This document shows, piece by piece, positions 16,311-25,784 of a DNA stretch of 38,371 nt (positions are counted from its first letter, which is position 1; every line of letters starts with the position of its first letter). The stretch lies in NCBI GenBank assembly GCA_002746935.1, contig PDRW01000044.1, positions 1 through 38,371 of the forward strand. The letters are read 5' to 3'. This DNA is from Rhodobacterales bacterium. Its GTDB lineage: Bacteria; Pseudomonadota; Alphaproteobacteria; Rhodobacterales; Rhodobacteraceae. The notes beneath the pieces were generated by a model that worked only from the letters and a program-made list of their open reading frames with translations, searched no databases and had not been told where the DNA came from. Made by a program: the position numbers and the translations under genes.

Positions 16311-16445
16311 TCCGGCCCGGGGCGGGGCTGTTTTCGCCAGACCTCGCGGCAGGTTGCCAACCGCCGGGATACCGCGCGCACCTCTCCCCCCGACCCGGGC
16401 AATTGCAGGCCATGAAGGGCTCATGCCGACACTGCCTTGCGGGTC

Positions 16446-16468
16446 GGGGGGCTCCGGGTTCACCCCCC
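16446..16468. terminator. Possible bidirectional terminator hairpin
   Basis: Six G (16446-16451) pair with six C (16463-16468) around an 11-base loop, between the convergent ABC ATPase gene and the spike-fibre gene. TT follows on the plus strand, too short for a classical terminator. The position between converging genes is the main argument. Confidence 0.35.
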
Positions 16469-18412
16469 TTACGGCACATAGGCCTCGATCGAGCCGCTGC
16501 CATTCACATCGTTGGTGCCCGCGCCGGTGAAACCGGACAGGAAAACCGACGCCGACCCGTTCGCCTCGATGTCGTAGCGGCCGCCCGATGAGGTGCAGCC
16601 GTCGAGCCACATTTTCGTGACCCCGCCCGTCGTGTGACCGGCGGCCCAGTTGGCGTAGTCCATGACCGGGTCGCGCGCGGTGCAGCCGAGGTTCCAGGTC
16701 TCGCCGATCTGCCCGTCCTGGTCGATGTCATGCACATTGCGGTTCTTGTTGCCGGTATAGCTGCCGTTCACCCGGATGATCGCCGCCCCGTGCGAGGACG
16801 AGCCGTTGCAGATGTTGTCGGTCACGAAGCCGTTGCCGCGTCCGGTGCAGCCGATTTCCAGCACGAAGGGCGCCGCGCCGCCTGCCGATGCGGGCTGGTA
16901 GTTGAACCCGTCGAACCGGTTCGCCGCCCCGACACAATCCTGCAACACCGCAACGCCGCTGGTGACGATCTTCCAGCCGGTATTGGCGGCGGCGTATTTC
17001 ACCGCGCAATCCCGGGCGTAGATCTGCATGTCGCCATCGGCAACCGCAGCCCCCGCGTAGAACGGATACCACCCGCCTTCGAGATGCACCTTCTCCATGT
17101 AGAGCGCGGTGCCGGGTTCGCGCAGGCAAAGCCCGTACTGATCGGAATTGTTGGCCACCCTTCTGGTGTAGACCCGCAGATCACCGTCCGGCGCGCGGCC
17201 ATCGGAGGTATGGACCCAGACGCTCGTCCCGTCCTGAAACCACGTCCCCGCCGTCGCCTGGCACGCCGCCACGCCCGACGCCGCGTCCAGCGCGCTGTAA
17301 TCGCCGCCCGCCGTGAGATGCGCCGCGTCGAACACATTGCTGACGCTGCCCGCCGGGAGGGTCGCGGTATAGGCCCCGTCATCGGCGGCCCAGGCAAGGC
17401 TGTCGTCATGCATCGACGAGATGACGGGCGCGCCGTCCCAGGAGGTGATCTGGAGCAGCCGCGCCTGCGGATAGTTGCGCAGGCAGGTGGCATAGGGGTA
17501 GAGCCCGCCCTTCGCCCGGATCATGACCGCCCCGCCCTGCTGCCCCCGCGCTACCGCCACATGCAGCGATTTCAGCGGCGCGTCCGCGGTGCCGGGGTTG
17601 GCGTCGTCGCCGGTGGCGCCATCGACATGGAGCGCCAGCACCTCCGGGTTGGCCTCGCTGAGCGGCGGGGTGAGCGCCACCGAGGAATGGTAGCTGCCGC
17701 CGTCCTCGCAGACCTCGAACCCGCCCGGCACCGCGCGGCTGAACCCGGCCGGCACGGCGCGGGGCGTGTGGCCGAGCGGCCGGTGCATGTCGGCGGGGGC
17801 GACAGAGGGCGCCGACAGGCTCAGGCTGCGGCGCTCCAGCCGGTGGGTCTGGTCATGGCCATAGGCGCCCAGAAGCTCGATCTCGCCCGGGGGCACGTTG
17901 CCGAAGCTGAACACGTAGGGCGCGCCGCCGTTCATGGCATAGTGGATGGTCAGGCTCTGATCCGCCGCGCGGAAGAAATAGTCGAACACGATCCGCATCG
18001 GCGTGCCCGGCTGCTTGTCGAGCTTCGAGGTGATCCGCGTATCGTCCTCATGAAACCAGCCATTGGCCGGGAAGGCCCAGAAGCGCCGGCGCCCCGTGCC
18101 GCTGCGCACCGCAATGCCGGTGGTCTTGCCCGATTTCGGGGTCTGGTCGATGGTATGGCGCACATGCATGTCGCCCGACACGGTGAGCCCGGTCGCAAAG
18201 GCCAGAATGTCGTTGTGCTCGGTGTTCCTGAGCGTCACGCCCTCGCCCGCCTGCTCCACGGTGAACGCCGCCGTGCCGCCGTCGGTGAGGTTGGTCGCGG
18301 TAATGGCGCCCGCGTCGAGAGCGAAGGGGGCGAGAGGGTCGGGCGTGGAGGCCCCGCCCCCATGCCCGCCGAGCCGCGCCAGCCCGAAGGTCCGGATGAT
18401 CTGATCGCGCAT
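16469..18412 (-). CDS. Phage-like spike/fibre protein with right-handed beta-helix
   Basis: 647 residues, no signal peptide. The N-terminal MRDQIIRTFGLARLGG-type stretch with a Gly-rich linker resembles the attachment ends of phage fibres. A beta-sandwich-like region (about 30-200) follows, then a segment with GATGDDANPGTADAPLKSLHVAV, the usual entry of a parallel beta-helix, and long Gly/Asn-rich strands to the C-terminus (EIGCTGRGNGF, NGSSSHGAAIIRVNGS). Such proteins bind or cut surface polysaccharide. With the small gene upstream it forms a two-gene module. No capsid, terminase or integrase gene is near, so it could be an accessory gene of a gene transfer agent, whose spike genes lie apart from the main cluster, or a prophage relic. 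Confidence 0.65.
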   Translation of the reverse strand: MRDQIIRTFGLARLGGHGGGASTPDPLAPFALDAGAITATNLTDGGTAAFTVEQAGEGVTLRNTEHNDILAFATGLTVSGDMHVRHTIDQTPKSGKTTGIAVRSGTGRRRFWAFPANGWFHEDDTRITSKLDKQPGTPMRIVFDYFFRAADQSLTIHYAMNGGAPYVFSFGNVPPGEIELLGAYGHDQTHRLERRSLSLSAPSVAPADMHRPLGHTPRAVPAGFSRAVPGGFEVCEDGGSYHSSVALTPPLSEANPEVLALHVDGATGDDANPGTADAPLKSLHVAVARGQQGGAVMIRAKGGLYPYATCLRNYPQARLLQITSWDGAPVISSMHDDSLAWAADDGAYTATLPAGSVSNVFDAAHLTAGGDYSALDAASGVAACQATAGTWFQDGTSVWVHTSDGRAPDGDLRVYTRRVANNSDQYGLCLREPGTALYMEKVHLEGGWYPFYAGAAVADGDMQIYARDCAVKYAAANTGWKIVTSGVAVLQDCVGAANRFDGFNYQPASAGGAAPFVLEIGCTGRGNGFVTDNICNGSSSHGAAIIRVNGSYTGNKNRNVHDIDQDGQIGETWNLGCTARDPVMDYANWAAGHTTGGVTKMWLDGCTSSGGRYDIEANGSASVFLSGFTGAGTNDVNGSGSIEAYVP

Positions 18413-18418
18413 CTGGGT

Positions 18419-18703
18419 TCACCCGTGCGAGACGGAAACGTCAACGTTGCCGCTTTTCGGCCAGGCCCAGAGATGGACGCTTTCGCCCACACCGGGGAAC
18501 AGATCCGCCAGCGCAAGGTCGGCGGCCAGCACCGACCAGGGCAGAAGCATCACCGACCCGTCGGTCGAGGCGGGCGGTGTGGGGCCGGTGGTGGCGCAGA
18601 GATGAAAATCCTGCGACCCGACAACCCGGGCCGCGGCAACTGCGTCGTCAGTGAGCCGGGTCGGAACGCCCGCAGGGCAGGAAACGGTGGTGTTTTTCGG
18701 CAT
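18419..18703 (-). CDS. Small phage-like spike-base or adaptor protein
   Basis: 94 residues, soluble and beta-rich. The pattern MPKNTTVSCPAGVPTRLTDD, then TTGPTPPASTDGSVMLLP, then HLWAWPKSGNVDVSVSHG is like small phage structural proteins of alphaproteobacterial prophages that sit directly before fibre genes. GGAG lies nine bases before the ATG. It ends six bases before the start of the beta-helix gene, so the two are cotranscribed. One possibility is a base protein that mounts the fibre on a particle. That role is inferred from arrangement and length. Confidence 0.6.
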   Translation of the reverse strand: MPKNTTVSCPAGVPTRLTDDAVAAARVVGSQDFHLCATTGPTPPASTDGSVMLLPWSVLAADLALADLFPGVGESVHLWAWPKSGNVDVSVSHG

Positions 18704-19087
18704 GGGTCAATCTCCATGTGAGCCTGATGGTCGTGAAACGCGAAAGCGACGCGCCGCTGGCCAAGGCGGCCAGAACCTGTTGGAGGGCATCACCGGCCAG
18801 AGCTTTCCCAGGCCGGGCAACGGACCGATACGCAGCGGGCTTCCCCCGGTGCCCGGGGCGCGCGCAGGGCGGGGGGCAGACGGCAAGGTCCAGCGAACCC
18901 CGGGAAACCACGCGCATCGTGTCGGGGGATTGATAGGAATGGGGGGCGAAAAGCCGGTAAACGCAGCGCACGCTGCCCCGCACCTCAGGCACAAGAGCGG
19001 CACGGGTTGCACCCCGGCGTTTTGGAGCCGGACAAGCCGGACGGGAGGCGTGCATACCGCCCCCGTGCTCAGATGCCGATCAGGCGA
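18704..19087. other. Intergenic region between the phosphomannomutase and spike genes
   Basis: 384 bases with no supported gene; the open frames here have atypical Arg/Pro-rich composition and no ribosome binding site. An 8-bp unit GATCAGGC is repeated in tandem almost three times at 19078-19100, across the end of the phosphomannomutase gene. No clear promoter for the spike genes was recognised. Confidence 0.45.
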
Positions 19088-20464
19088 TCAGGCGATCAGC
19101 GCCTTGATGTCCTGCACTTTCGCCGCCACCAGAGCGGCATCGCCCCCGGCATCTGCCCGGGCCTCGACATTGAGGCGCAGGAGCGGTTCGGTGTTGGAGG
19201 CGCGCAGATTGAAGCGCCAGTCCGCAAAGGCAAGCGACAGCCCGTCGGTGTCGTCGCGCGCGCGCGCCTTGCCGGCGAAAGCCGCCTCGACCCGGGCGAC
19301 CGCGGCGGGCACGTCGTCGACGCGGAAATTGATCTCGCCCGAAGACGGGAAGGCCGCGCGGCGGGCGTCGACGAGCTCTGCGAGCGTTGCGCCACGACGG
19401 CCCATCAGCTCGACCACGAGAAGCCACGGGATCATGCCGGAATCGCAGGCCACGAAATCGCGGAAATAATGATGCGCCGACATTTCGCCGCCATAGACCG
19501 CCCCGCTTTCGCGCATCACCTGCTTGATGAACGCATGCCCGGTGCGCGATTGCACCGCTTCGCCGCCGGCCCGGCCGACCACATCGAGGGTGTTCCAGAT
19601 CACGCGGGGGTCATGGACGATCTTCGCCCCCGGCTCCTTGGCAAGAAACGCCTCCGCCAGCAGGCCGACGACATATTCGCCGGGGATGAAACCGCCCCTG
19701 GCGTCAAACAGGAAGCAACGGTCGAAATCGCCGTCCCAGGCGATGCCGATGTCGGCACCCCCGGCCACCACCGCCTCGGCCGTCACCGGCTGGTTTTCGG
19801 GCAGGAGCGGGTTGGGGATGCCGTTGGGGAAGCTGCCGTCGGGCGCATGGTGCAGCCGCACCACCTCGAGCGGGGCACCCGCCGCCTTGAGCGCGTCGAA
19901 CAGCGCGTCAAACGTCGGCCCGGCCGCGCCATTGCCGGCATTGACGAGGATTTTCAACGGCTTGAGCGCCGCCACATCGACGAAAGACAACACCCGCCCG
20001 ACATAGGCCGCACGCGCGCCTTCGGCCTCGACCACCCGTCCGGGCCGGGCCGCGGGGCTAAATCCGCCCGCCTCGGCGAGCTGTTTCACCCGCCCAAGCT
20101 CCGTCGCCGGGTCAAGCGGCGCCGAGCCCGCCTTGACCATCTTCATGCCGTTGTAATCCATCGGGTTGTGCGAGGCGGTCACGCAGATGCCGCCGTCGGC
20201 CCCGAAATGAGTGGTGGCGAAATACATCTCCTCGGTGCCGGAGAGCCCGAGGTCGAGCACCTCGACCCCCTGCGCCACCAGCCCCTCGGCCACCGCCCCG
20301 GCCAGCGCCTCGGAACTCTCGCGAATGTCGCGCCCGAGCACCACCCGGCGCGCCTCCAGCGCCACGGCGAAGCCCCGGCCGATCGCCCGGGCAATGTCTT
20401 CGTCGAGATTGTCGCCAAGGCGGCCGCGGATGTCATAGGCCTTGAAACAGGTCAGCTCAGTCAC
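19088..20464 (-). CDS. manB: Phosphomannomutase/phosphoglucomutase
   Basis: 458 residues. It interconverts mannose-6-phosphate and mannose-1-phosphate (and often the glucose pair) on the way to GDP-mannose. The catalytic phosphoserine is in [11 protein letters not shown] (about S98), the Mg loop is WDGDFDRCF, the sugar loop is [10 protein letters not shown], and the phosphate-binding RASNTEP is near the C-terminus. The GTG at 20464 overlaps the end of the manC-like gene by eight bases and gives the expected N-terminus [14 protein letters not shown]; a possible ATG at 20482 would add six residues. The overlap shows an operon with the GDP-mannose gene. The symbol is by function; pmm/algC would be equally valid. 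Confidence 0.9.
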   Translation of the reverse strand: MTELTCFKAYDIRGRLGDNLDEDIARAIGRGFAVALEARRVVLGRDIRESSEALAGAVAEGLVAQGVEVLDLGLSGTEEMYFATTHFGADGGICVTASHNPMDYNGMKMVKAGSAPLDPATELGRVKQLAEAGGFSPAARPGRVVEAEGARAAYVGRVLSFVDVAALKPLKILVNAGNGAAGPTFDALFDALKAAGAPLEVVRLHHAPDGSFPNGIPNPLLPENQPVTAEAVVAGGADIGIAWDGDFDRCFLFDARGGFIPGEYVVGLLAEAFLAKEPGAKIVHDPRVIWNTLDVVGRAGGEAVQSRTGHAFIKQVMRESGAVYGGEMSAHHYFRDFVACDSGMIPWLLVVELMGRRGATLAELVDARRAAFPSSGEINFRVDDVPAAVARVEAAFAGKARARDDTDGLSLAFADWRFNLRASNTEPLLRLNVEARADAGGDAALVAAKVQDIKALIA

Positions 20465-21884
20465 GGGCGTATACGTCCTCATAGCGGATGATGTCGTCTT
20501 CACCGAGATAGGAGCCGGTCTGCACCTCGATCAGCACCATGTTCATCTTGCCCGGGTTGGCCATGCGGTGCTTGGCGCCGAGCGGGATGTAGACCGACTG
20601 GTTCTCGGTCACCAGCTGCACCTTGTCGTCGATGGTCACCTCCGCCGTGCCCGAGACCACGACCCAGTGCTCCGCGCGGTGGTGGTGCGATTGCAGCGAC
20701 AGCGCCGCCCCCGGCTTCACCACGATCCGCTTCACCTGGAAGCGCTCGGCCAGCACCAGACTTTCGAACCAGCCCCACGGCCGGTGGTCGAGCGGGAAGG
20801 CGGTGGCCTGGTGGGCGCCCTTGTCCTTCAGCGCGGTGACCACCTGTTTCACGTCCTGGGCGCGGTCGATATCGGCCACCAGAACCGCATCCTTCATCGC
20901 CACGGCGATGATGTTTTCGAGCCCCAGCCCGACCACCTCGAGCCCCTCATCGTCGGAGCGCAACAGGCTGTTGCGGCAGTCGATGGCGGTGGCATTGCCG
21001 CCGAGCGCCACGCCGGTGTCGTCCTGCGGGCTCTCGCGCCAGATCGCATCCCAGCCGCCGAGGTCGGACCAGCCGGCGGCAAACGGCACCACGGCGAGGT
21101 TGTCGGCGCGTTCCATCACCGCATAGTCCAGCGAAATGCTCTCGGCGCCGGCCCAGCTTTCCGGGTCGAGGCGGTGGAAATCGAGATCCGGCCGGCCGCC
21201 CGCAACGGCACGTGCCACCGGCTCGACGAGCCCCGGCGCGTGCTGCACGAAAGCTTCGACAATGGCCTTCACCGAAAACAGGAAGATGCCTGCGTTCCAC
21301 AGATGCCTGCCCCCCGCGACCATCGCCTCCGCGGTCTCCGTCCCGGGCTTTTCGACGAAGCGGACGAGATCCATGAGATGCGGTTCGGTATCGGCATGGG
21401 GCTCTGCCAGTTCGAGGTAGCCGTAACCGGTCTCGGCATGGTCGGGCGCAATGCCGAAGGTCACCAGCTTGCCCGCCTTTGCCGCGGGCACGCCAAGTTC
21501 AACGGCGGCGCGGAAGGCGTCCGGGTCAGGCACCAGATGGTCGGACGGGGCCACCAGCATCAGCGCATCGTCAGCGGCGCCGGTACGGTCGAGCCAGAGG
21601 GCGGCGGCAAGCACGGCCGGGGCGGTGTTGCGCCCCTCCGGCTCGATCAGAATTGCCGCCGGATCGGTCCCGATGGCGGTGAGCTGTTCGCCGACGATGA
21701 AGCGGAAATCGGCATTTGTCAGCACCAGCGGCGGGGCATAGCCCTTGCCCGACAGCCGTTGCGCCGAGGCCTGAAACGGCGTGGTCTCGCCGATCAGCGG
21801 CACGAACTGCTTGGGGTAGGATTTACGCGACAGCGGCCAAAGCCGTGTTCCCGAACCGCCTGCCAACAAAACCGGTGTAATCAT
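20457..21884 (-). CDS. manC: Mannose-1-phosphate guanylyltransferase/mannose-6-phosphate isomerase
   Basis: 475 residues, the normal length of the bifunctional ManC/AlgA type II enzyme. The N-terminal nucleotidyltransferase starts [19 protein letters not shown] with the GGSGTRLWP signature, and FVEKPG is the sugar-binding motif. The C-terminal cupin with [15 protein letters not shown] is the phosphomannose isomerase half with its metal-binding histidines. It makes GDP-mannose from fructose-6-phosphate together with the phosphomannomutase that overlaps its end. The ATG at 21884 is chosen because it gives the family N-terminus; an ATG nine bases upstream is possible. Confidence 0.93.
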   Translation of the reverse strand: MITPVLLAGGSGTRLWPLSRKSYPKQFVPLIGETTPFQASAQRLSGKGYAPPLVLTNADFRFIVGEQLTAIGTDPAAILIEPEGRNTAPAVLAAALWLDRTGAADDALMLVAPSDHLVPDPDAFRAAVELGVPAAKAGKLVTFGIAPDHAETGYGYLELAEPHADTEPHLMDLVRFVEKPGTETAEAMVAGGRHLWNAGIFLFSVKAIVEAFVQHAPGLVEPVARAVAGGRPDLDFHRLDPESWAGAESISLDYAVMERADNLAVVPFAAGWSDLGGWDAIWRESPQDDTGVALGGNATAIDCRNSLLRSDDEGLEVVGLGLENIIAVAMKDAVLVADIDRAQDVKQVVTALKDKGAHQATAFPLDHRPWGWFESLVLAERFQVKRIVVKPGAALSLQSHHHRAEHWVVVSGTAEVTIDDKVQLVTENQSVYIPLGAKHRMANPGKMNMVLIEVQTGSYLGEDDIIRYEDVYARD

Positions 21885-22628
21885 CGTGTCCATTCCCGTC
21901 AGAACCATGCCTGGGCCGTCCACCCGGCCGCTTGCCGGTCGGCCAAACCCGCCCGTTGCGTCACTCCACCGCCCTCCGGCCCACCGCCCTCCGGCGCGGA
22001 GCGCACCAGAAGGAAAGCTGAAAGGCACCGGCCGGATTCGAACGCCACCGGGCTGTTCGAGCGCTACCATGCCACCTGGGCTGCGACAACGCGTTAGCCC
22101 GCCGGAAAGGGCCGGCAACAATCTGTTGACCATTCGTGGCCAGAGTTTGACCGGCCTTTGGCTGGCTTGCGGAACCGTCTGCGGTGGCGCCGGCCGGGGC
22201 ACGGTCTTGCGCGATCGGGCAGCGCAATTCGCACGCGCCCCGGACCGCCGGGCGAGACGGCCGAAGGGACAGCTCCATTTTCGCAATGGGGCCATTGGCA
22301 GCGGTATCGCCGCGCTGGACATGCGCAAATGCACCGCTTTCCACGCCACGCCGGGAAATCTGGCAAAACTATGACCGTTTCACACCGGAACCGCCAAGAA
22401 AAGGCGGAAATTGTTTCAAATTCTTGCCCGACTCGCCTGCGCATATCCGAATTGTAGTCTTGGGTACAACGCCAAGGTGACCCGCAAGATCGCCGCCCCT
22501 CTAGCGGCGCAAATTGCAGTCGCAAGAGCGCATTGGATGACCAGGCTTCGCCCGGCAACGGCAAAGTGAATGATTCGCTTCCGGTCGCCGGTGTAAACGG
22601 ACTGTTTCGAAAGCGTTGCGAGGGCATT
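21885..22628. other. Divergent intergenic region of the exopolysaccharide locus
   Basis: 744 bases without a convincing gene, between manC (minus) and the sugar transferase (plus), so it should hold promoters for both. It contains a perfect tandem 15-bp repeat, CCACCGCCCTCCGGC at 21966-21980 and 21981-21995, close to the manC start. The inverted repeat TTGTA/TACAA (about 22453-22470) and CGCCGC/GCGGCG (22491-22509) lie upstream of the sugar transferase. TTGACC near 22125 is the only good -35-like hexamer. The frame open from a TTG at 22533 may extend the sugar transferase by 32 residues. Confidence 0.4.
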
Positions 22629-23291
22629 TTGATCATTCACAACCCGGTCGGCGTCTACGACCCCCCACAGCCTTCTCTCAGCCATCCCAGGCCAATCGGC
22701 GGCACCCCGGTATTCTGGGCGGGAAAACGTGTCTTCGACATTGCGGTGAGCCTGGCGCTGCTGCCGCTTCTGGCGCTGTTTGCCATCCTGCTCCTGGTGC
22801 TCAACCTCAAATTCAACAAGGGGCCCCTGTTCTTTCAGCAGACCCGGATGGGCCGGAAACTCAAGCCCTTCACCGCACTCAAGTTCCGCTCCATGCAGCC
22901 TGCCGAAGCGATCACGCGCGCGGTCGATGATCCGGTCGAACAACACCGCATTACCGCGCTCGGCCAGGTATTGAGAAAAACCCGAATCGACGAATTGCCA
23001 CAGATCATCAATGTGTTGGCCGGTGAGATGAGCCTGATCGGACCGCGGCCCGACTATATCGAACACGCCCGCGAATATCTGGTCGAAATCCCCGAGTACC
23101 GCGCCCGCCACCTTGTGCGACCCGGTATTTCCGGCCTTGCTCAGGTCACCCTTGGTTACGCCGAAGGGCTCGATGCGACCCGCGCCAAGGCCAATGCCGA
23201 TCTCGCCTACATCCGCAATGCGTCTTTCGGGCTGGAACTGCGGGTGGTCTGGCTGACGCTCATCACCGTGCTCATGCTCCGCGGCACCTGA
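22629..23291 (+). CDS. Exopolysaccharide priming sugar transferase (WcaJ/ExoY-like)
   Basis: 220 residues from a TTG with GAGGG four bases upstream; a TTG at 22533 without a good ribosome binding site would give 252. One long hydrophobic hairpin (FDIAVSLALLPLLALFAILLLVLNL) precedes the catalytic domain with PLFFQQTRMGRK, ALKFRSM, LRKTRIDELPQIINVLAGEMSLIGPRPD and VRPGISGLAQV, all hallmarks of bacterial sugar transferases. It moves a sugar-1-phosphate from a UDP-sugar onto undecaprenyl phosphate and starts repeat-unit assembly. It lacks the extra N-terminal membrane domain of full-length WcaJ, so it is of the short ExoY/PglC-like type. Confidence 0.9.
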   Translation: MIIHNPVGVYDPPQPSLSHPRPIGGTPVFWAGKRVFDIAVSLALLPLLALFAILLLVLNLKFNKGPLFFQQTRMGRKLKPFTALKFRSMQPAEAITRAVDDPVEQHRITALGQVLRKTRIDELPQIINVLAGEMSLIGPRPDYIEHAREYLVEIPEYRARHLVRPGISGLAQVTLGYAEGLDATRAKANADLAYIRNASFGLELRVVWLTLITVLMLRGT

Positions 23292-23353
23292 AACGCAGGC
23301 GCCAGCCACCTCGGCGCTTGACCTGCCGGGCGCCCGATTGTTTATGCCGTGTC

Positions 23354-24145
23354 ATGTCATGGCTGACCCAGATCTTCAGCAGCGAGCCCGGCAGGGGCAA
23401 GGATGAACGCCCGCGATTTGACGCCCCGCTCGCGCCAGCCGAGCGGATCGCCGTCGTCGGCGACGTTCATGGCAATGACCGGCTGCTGATTTCGCTCCTG
23501 AACCGCCTGGGCGGACTTGACCCCGCTCCGGACCGGCTGGTGTTCGTCGGCGACCTCGTGGATCGCGGCGAAAACAGCGCAAATGTGCTGTCGCTGCTGT
23601 TCGGGCTGCAACGCAGGCTGGGCAGGAAGATGGTGGTGCTGCGCGGAAACCACGAGCAGATGATGCTCGACTTTCTCGACACCCCGACCCTCTGCGCCGC
23701 GCGCTGGCTGCGCCATGGCGGGCTTCAGACGCTGGCGAGCTTCGGTATCGGTGGTGCGGTGGGAACGCTGTCCGGCGAACAGGCCAACCACATCCGCGAC
23801 AGGCTGGCCGAGGCGATGGGGGCGGCAATGATCGACTGGCTGTGGGAAACGCCGAGCCGCTTTTCCACCGGCAATGTGCATGTCGTCCACGCCGCCGCCG
23901 ATCCCCGGGTGCCGATGACCGCGCAATCCGCCGACACGCTGACCTGGGGGCATCCGGATTTCTTCCGCCGCGCCCGCAGCGACGGGCAATGGGTGGTCCA
24001 CGGGCACACGATCGTCGGGGAGGTGGTTGCCACCGAGGGCCGGATCGGGGTCGACACCGGCGCTTTCGCCACCGGGCGGCTGTCGGCCGTCTGCATCGGT
24101 CCGGGAACGCTTGACGTGATTTCGGTGCCCGATCCGGCGGCCTGA
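23354..24145 (+). CDS. PP2A-like metallophosphoesterase (serine/threonine protein phosphatase type)
   Basis: 263 residues. The metal-binding motifs are complete and in order: GDVHGN (36-41), GDLVDRG (66-72), LRGNHEQMM (97-105), a histidine in HVVHAA, and HGHT near residue 217. No signal peptide, so cytoplasmic. It sits 62 bases after the sugar transferase and upstream of the Wza-like gene, so it is probably cotranscribed. It could remove phosphate from proteins, for example Tyr/Ser/Thr phosphate on export components, or from a nucleotide; sequence does not decide. The ATG at 23354 is preferred to an upstream start because it gives a compact N-terminus before the conserved domain. Confidence 0.85.
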   Translation: MSWLTQIFSSEPGRGKDERPRFDAPLAPAERIAVVGDVHGNDRLLISLLNRLGGLDPAPDRLVFVGDLVDRGENSANVLSLLFGLQRRLGRKMVVLRGNHEQMMLDFLDTPTLCAARWLRHGGLQTLASFGIGGAVGTLSGEQANHIRDRLAEAMGAAMIDWLWETPSRFSTGNVHVVHAAADPRVPMTAQSADTLTWGHPDFFRRARSDGQWVVHGHTIVGEVVATEGRIGVDTGAFATGRLSAVCIGPGTLDVISVPDPAA

Positions 24146-24351
24146 AAGCGGAAGCCGGACTCTCCGCTACAGCCGGGATCCGAGGCAACAGGAACCTTGC
24201 AAACTGGTGAAAACGCCCCGAAAGTGCGCCATTTTTGCCATGCCACCGGATTTCCGGCTCATTTCGCGTTCCGCGATGCCCACATGGCTGGTATAAGGCC
24301 CGACAATGGAGGATGCGGCGCCAGCGCCGTTGCTACACTTAGGGGATACAT

Positions 24352-25689
24352 ATGCGTATTTTTGCTGTCATGGCGATGGTCGCGTCGCTCGCGGCATGCG
24401 GGAACGCGGCCATTCTCACCGGCGAAACCGATGCCGGAAATGTCACGATCGTTGCCGTTACCAGAGAATCCATTGCGACAGCCAATGCGTCGCCCTACCG
24501 CCCGCGCGCGCTGCCCGCGATCTTCAGCCACTCGGCGGGGACCGGCGGTGCGCCGATGGGCAGCGGCGCTGTGCCGGAGCCGGCCTACTCGCCCGAATCG
24601 CGCCCTGTCGAGATGGCGACCCGCCTGCCCGAGCCCTTCACCCCCGGCCCCTATACCATTGGCGTCGGCGATGTTCTGCTGCTGTCCACCCCGAATTCCG
24701 CCAGCACCGTCGAGGCCCTCGCCGGCCTGCTCGCCGCGCAGTCGAGCCGCCAGGGCTACACCGTGCAGGATGACGGCGCGATCGCCATTCCCGAGGTCGG
24801 CCGCATCAGCCTTGCCGGGCTGACCCTCGAGGAAGCCGAAGCCGCGATTTTCCAGGCTCTCGTCGGCAACCAGTTCGATCCGACCTTCTCGCTCGAGATC
24901 GCCGAGTTCAACTCCCAGTCGGTGAACATCGGCGGCGCCGTGAAACAGGCCGCTTCGGTCCCGATCACCCTGCAAACCCCGACGCTTTCGAAAGCGATTA
25001 CCGCCGCCGGTGGCGTGAGCCTGACCGATCGCGATTATGCGACGATCCGCCTCTATCGTGACGGGTCGATCTATCAGGTGCCGATGTCGGCCTACATGTC
25101 CGATCCGAAGGTCCAGGGCATGGCGCTGAAGGACGGCGATTCGATCTTCGTCGACACCGCCTTCGATCTCGACAAGGCCTCGGCCTATTTCACCCAGCAG
25201 ATCCAGCTTGCCAACTTCCGTCAGGCCCAGCGTGAGACCGCACTTGCCCAGTTGAAAGCGGAAGTCGCGCTGCGGCGCGAAGAGCTTTCCGAGCGCCGTT
25301 CGAATTACCTTTCCAAGATCGAGCTCGACGCGGTGAAGCGCGACTACGTCTATGTCGCCGGTGAAGTGGGTGTGCAGAGCCGGTTTACCCTGCCCTTCGA
25401 GCGCAAGGCCTCGCTGGCCGATGCGCTGTTTACCGAAGCCTCCGGCGTGCCGAGTGAAAAAGGCTCTCTTGCCCATCTCTACGTGATCCGCGCCGCGGCC
25501 AAGAGCAACGAAGTGGTGGCCTGGCATCTCGACGCCTCCAACGCCGCCAATCTGGTTCTGGCAACCCGCTTCGAGCTGCGCCCGAACGATGTGGTCTTCG
25601 TGCTCGAAAATCCGGTCCGCACTGCCGAGCGTCTGTTCAGCATGCTCGGGACCGGTGCTGAGGTGGTGGATACGATCAACGGCCTCTGA
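24352..25689 (+). CDS. Wza-type outer-membrane polysaccharide export lipoprotein
   Basis: 445 residues. The N-terminus is a lipoprotein signal with lipobox SLAAC (Cys near 16). The polysaccharide export domain begins at YTIGVGDVLLLS (about 101) and includes VQDDGAIAIPEVGRISLAGLTLEEAE. Two SLBB-like regions follow (VNIGGAVKQ... and VYVAGEVGVQSRF...), separated by a predicted coiled coil (about 285-330). It would form the outer-membrane channel of a Wzy-type exopolysaccharide exporter. AGGGG precedes the ATG at 24352. A TATAAG at 24292-24297 may be its -10, though a good -35 is lacking. A strong terminator follows the stop. Confidence 0.9.
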   Translation: MRIFAVMAMVASLAACGNAAILTGETDAGNVTIVAVTRESIATANASPYRPRALPAIFSHSAGTGGAPMGSGAVPEPAYSPESRPVEMATRLPEPFTPGPYTIGVGDVLLLSTPNSASTVEALAGLLAAQSSRQGYTVQDDGAIAIPEVGRISLAGLTLEEAEAAIFQALVGNQFDPTFSLEIAEFNSQSVNIGGAVKQAASVPITLQTPTLSKAITAAGGVSLTDRDYATIRLYRDGSIYQVPMSAYMSDPKVQGMALKDGDSIFVDTAFDLDKASAYFTQQIQLANFRQAQRETALAQLKAEVALRREELSERRSNYLSKIELDAVKRDYVYVAGEVGVQSRFTLPFERKASLADALFTEASGVPSEKGSLAHLYVIRAAAKSNEVVAWHLDASNAANLVLATRFELRPNDVVFVLENPVRTAERLFSMLGTGAEVVDTINGL

Positions 25690-25708
25690 GCCAACCCAGG
25701 ACTTGCCG

Positions 25709-25740
25709 AAAGGGCCGCCGGTTTCGGCGGCCCTTTTCTT
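25709..25740 (+). terminator. Rho-independent terminator
   Basis: A perfect 12-bp stem (25709-25720 with 25725-25736) around the loop GTTT is followed by T-rich sequence. It lies 20 bases past the Wza-like stop and ends the exopolysaccharide transcript. Since the stem begins with three A, it may also act for the convergent RTX glycosidase gene. Confidence 0.9.
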
Positions 25741-25784
25741 TGCCCTGCTGGCCCGGGCATCGTTTGCACCGGGCGCCATGGCGC

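Noticed and set aside
18648-19055. Small minus-strand gene upstream of the spike module
   Set aside because: Arg/Pro/Cys-rich translation, no ribosome binding site, and it overlaps the better-supported 94-residue gene.
22020-22060. tRNA-like T-loop GTTCGAATCC on the minus strand
   Set aside because: The flanking five bases on each side do not pair, and no D or anticodon arm is found upstream.
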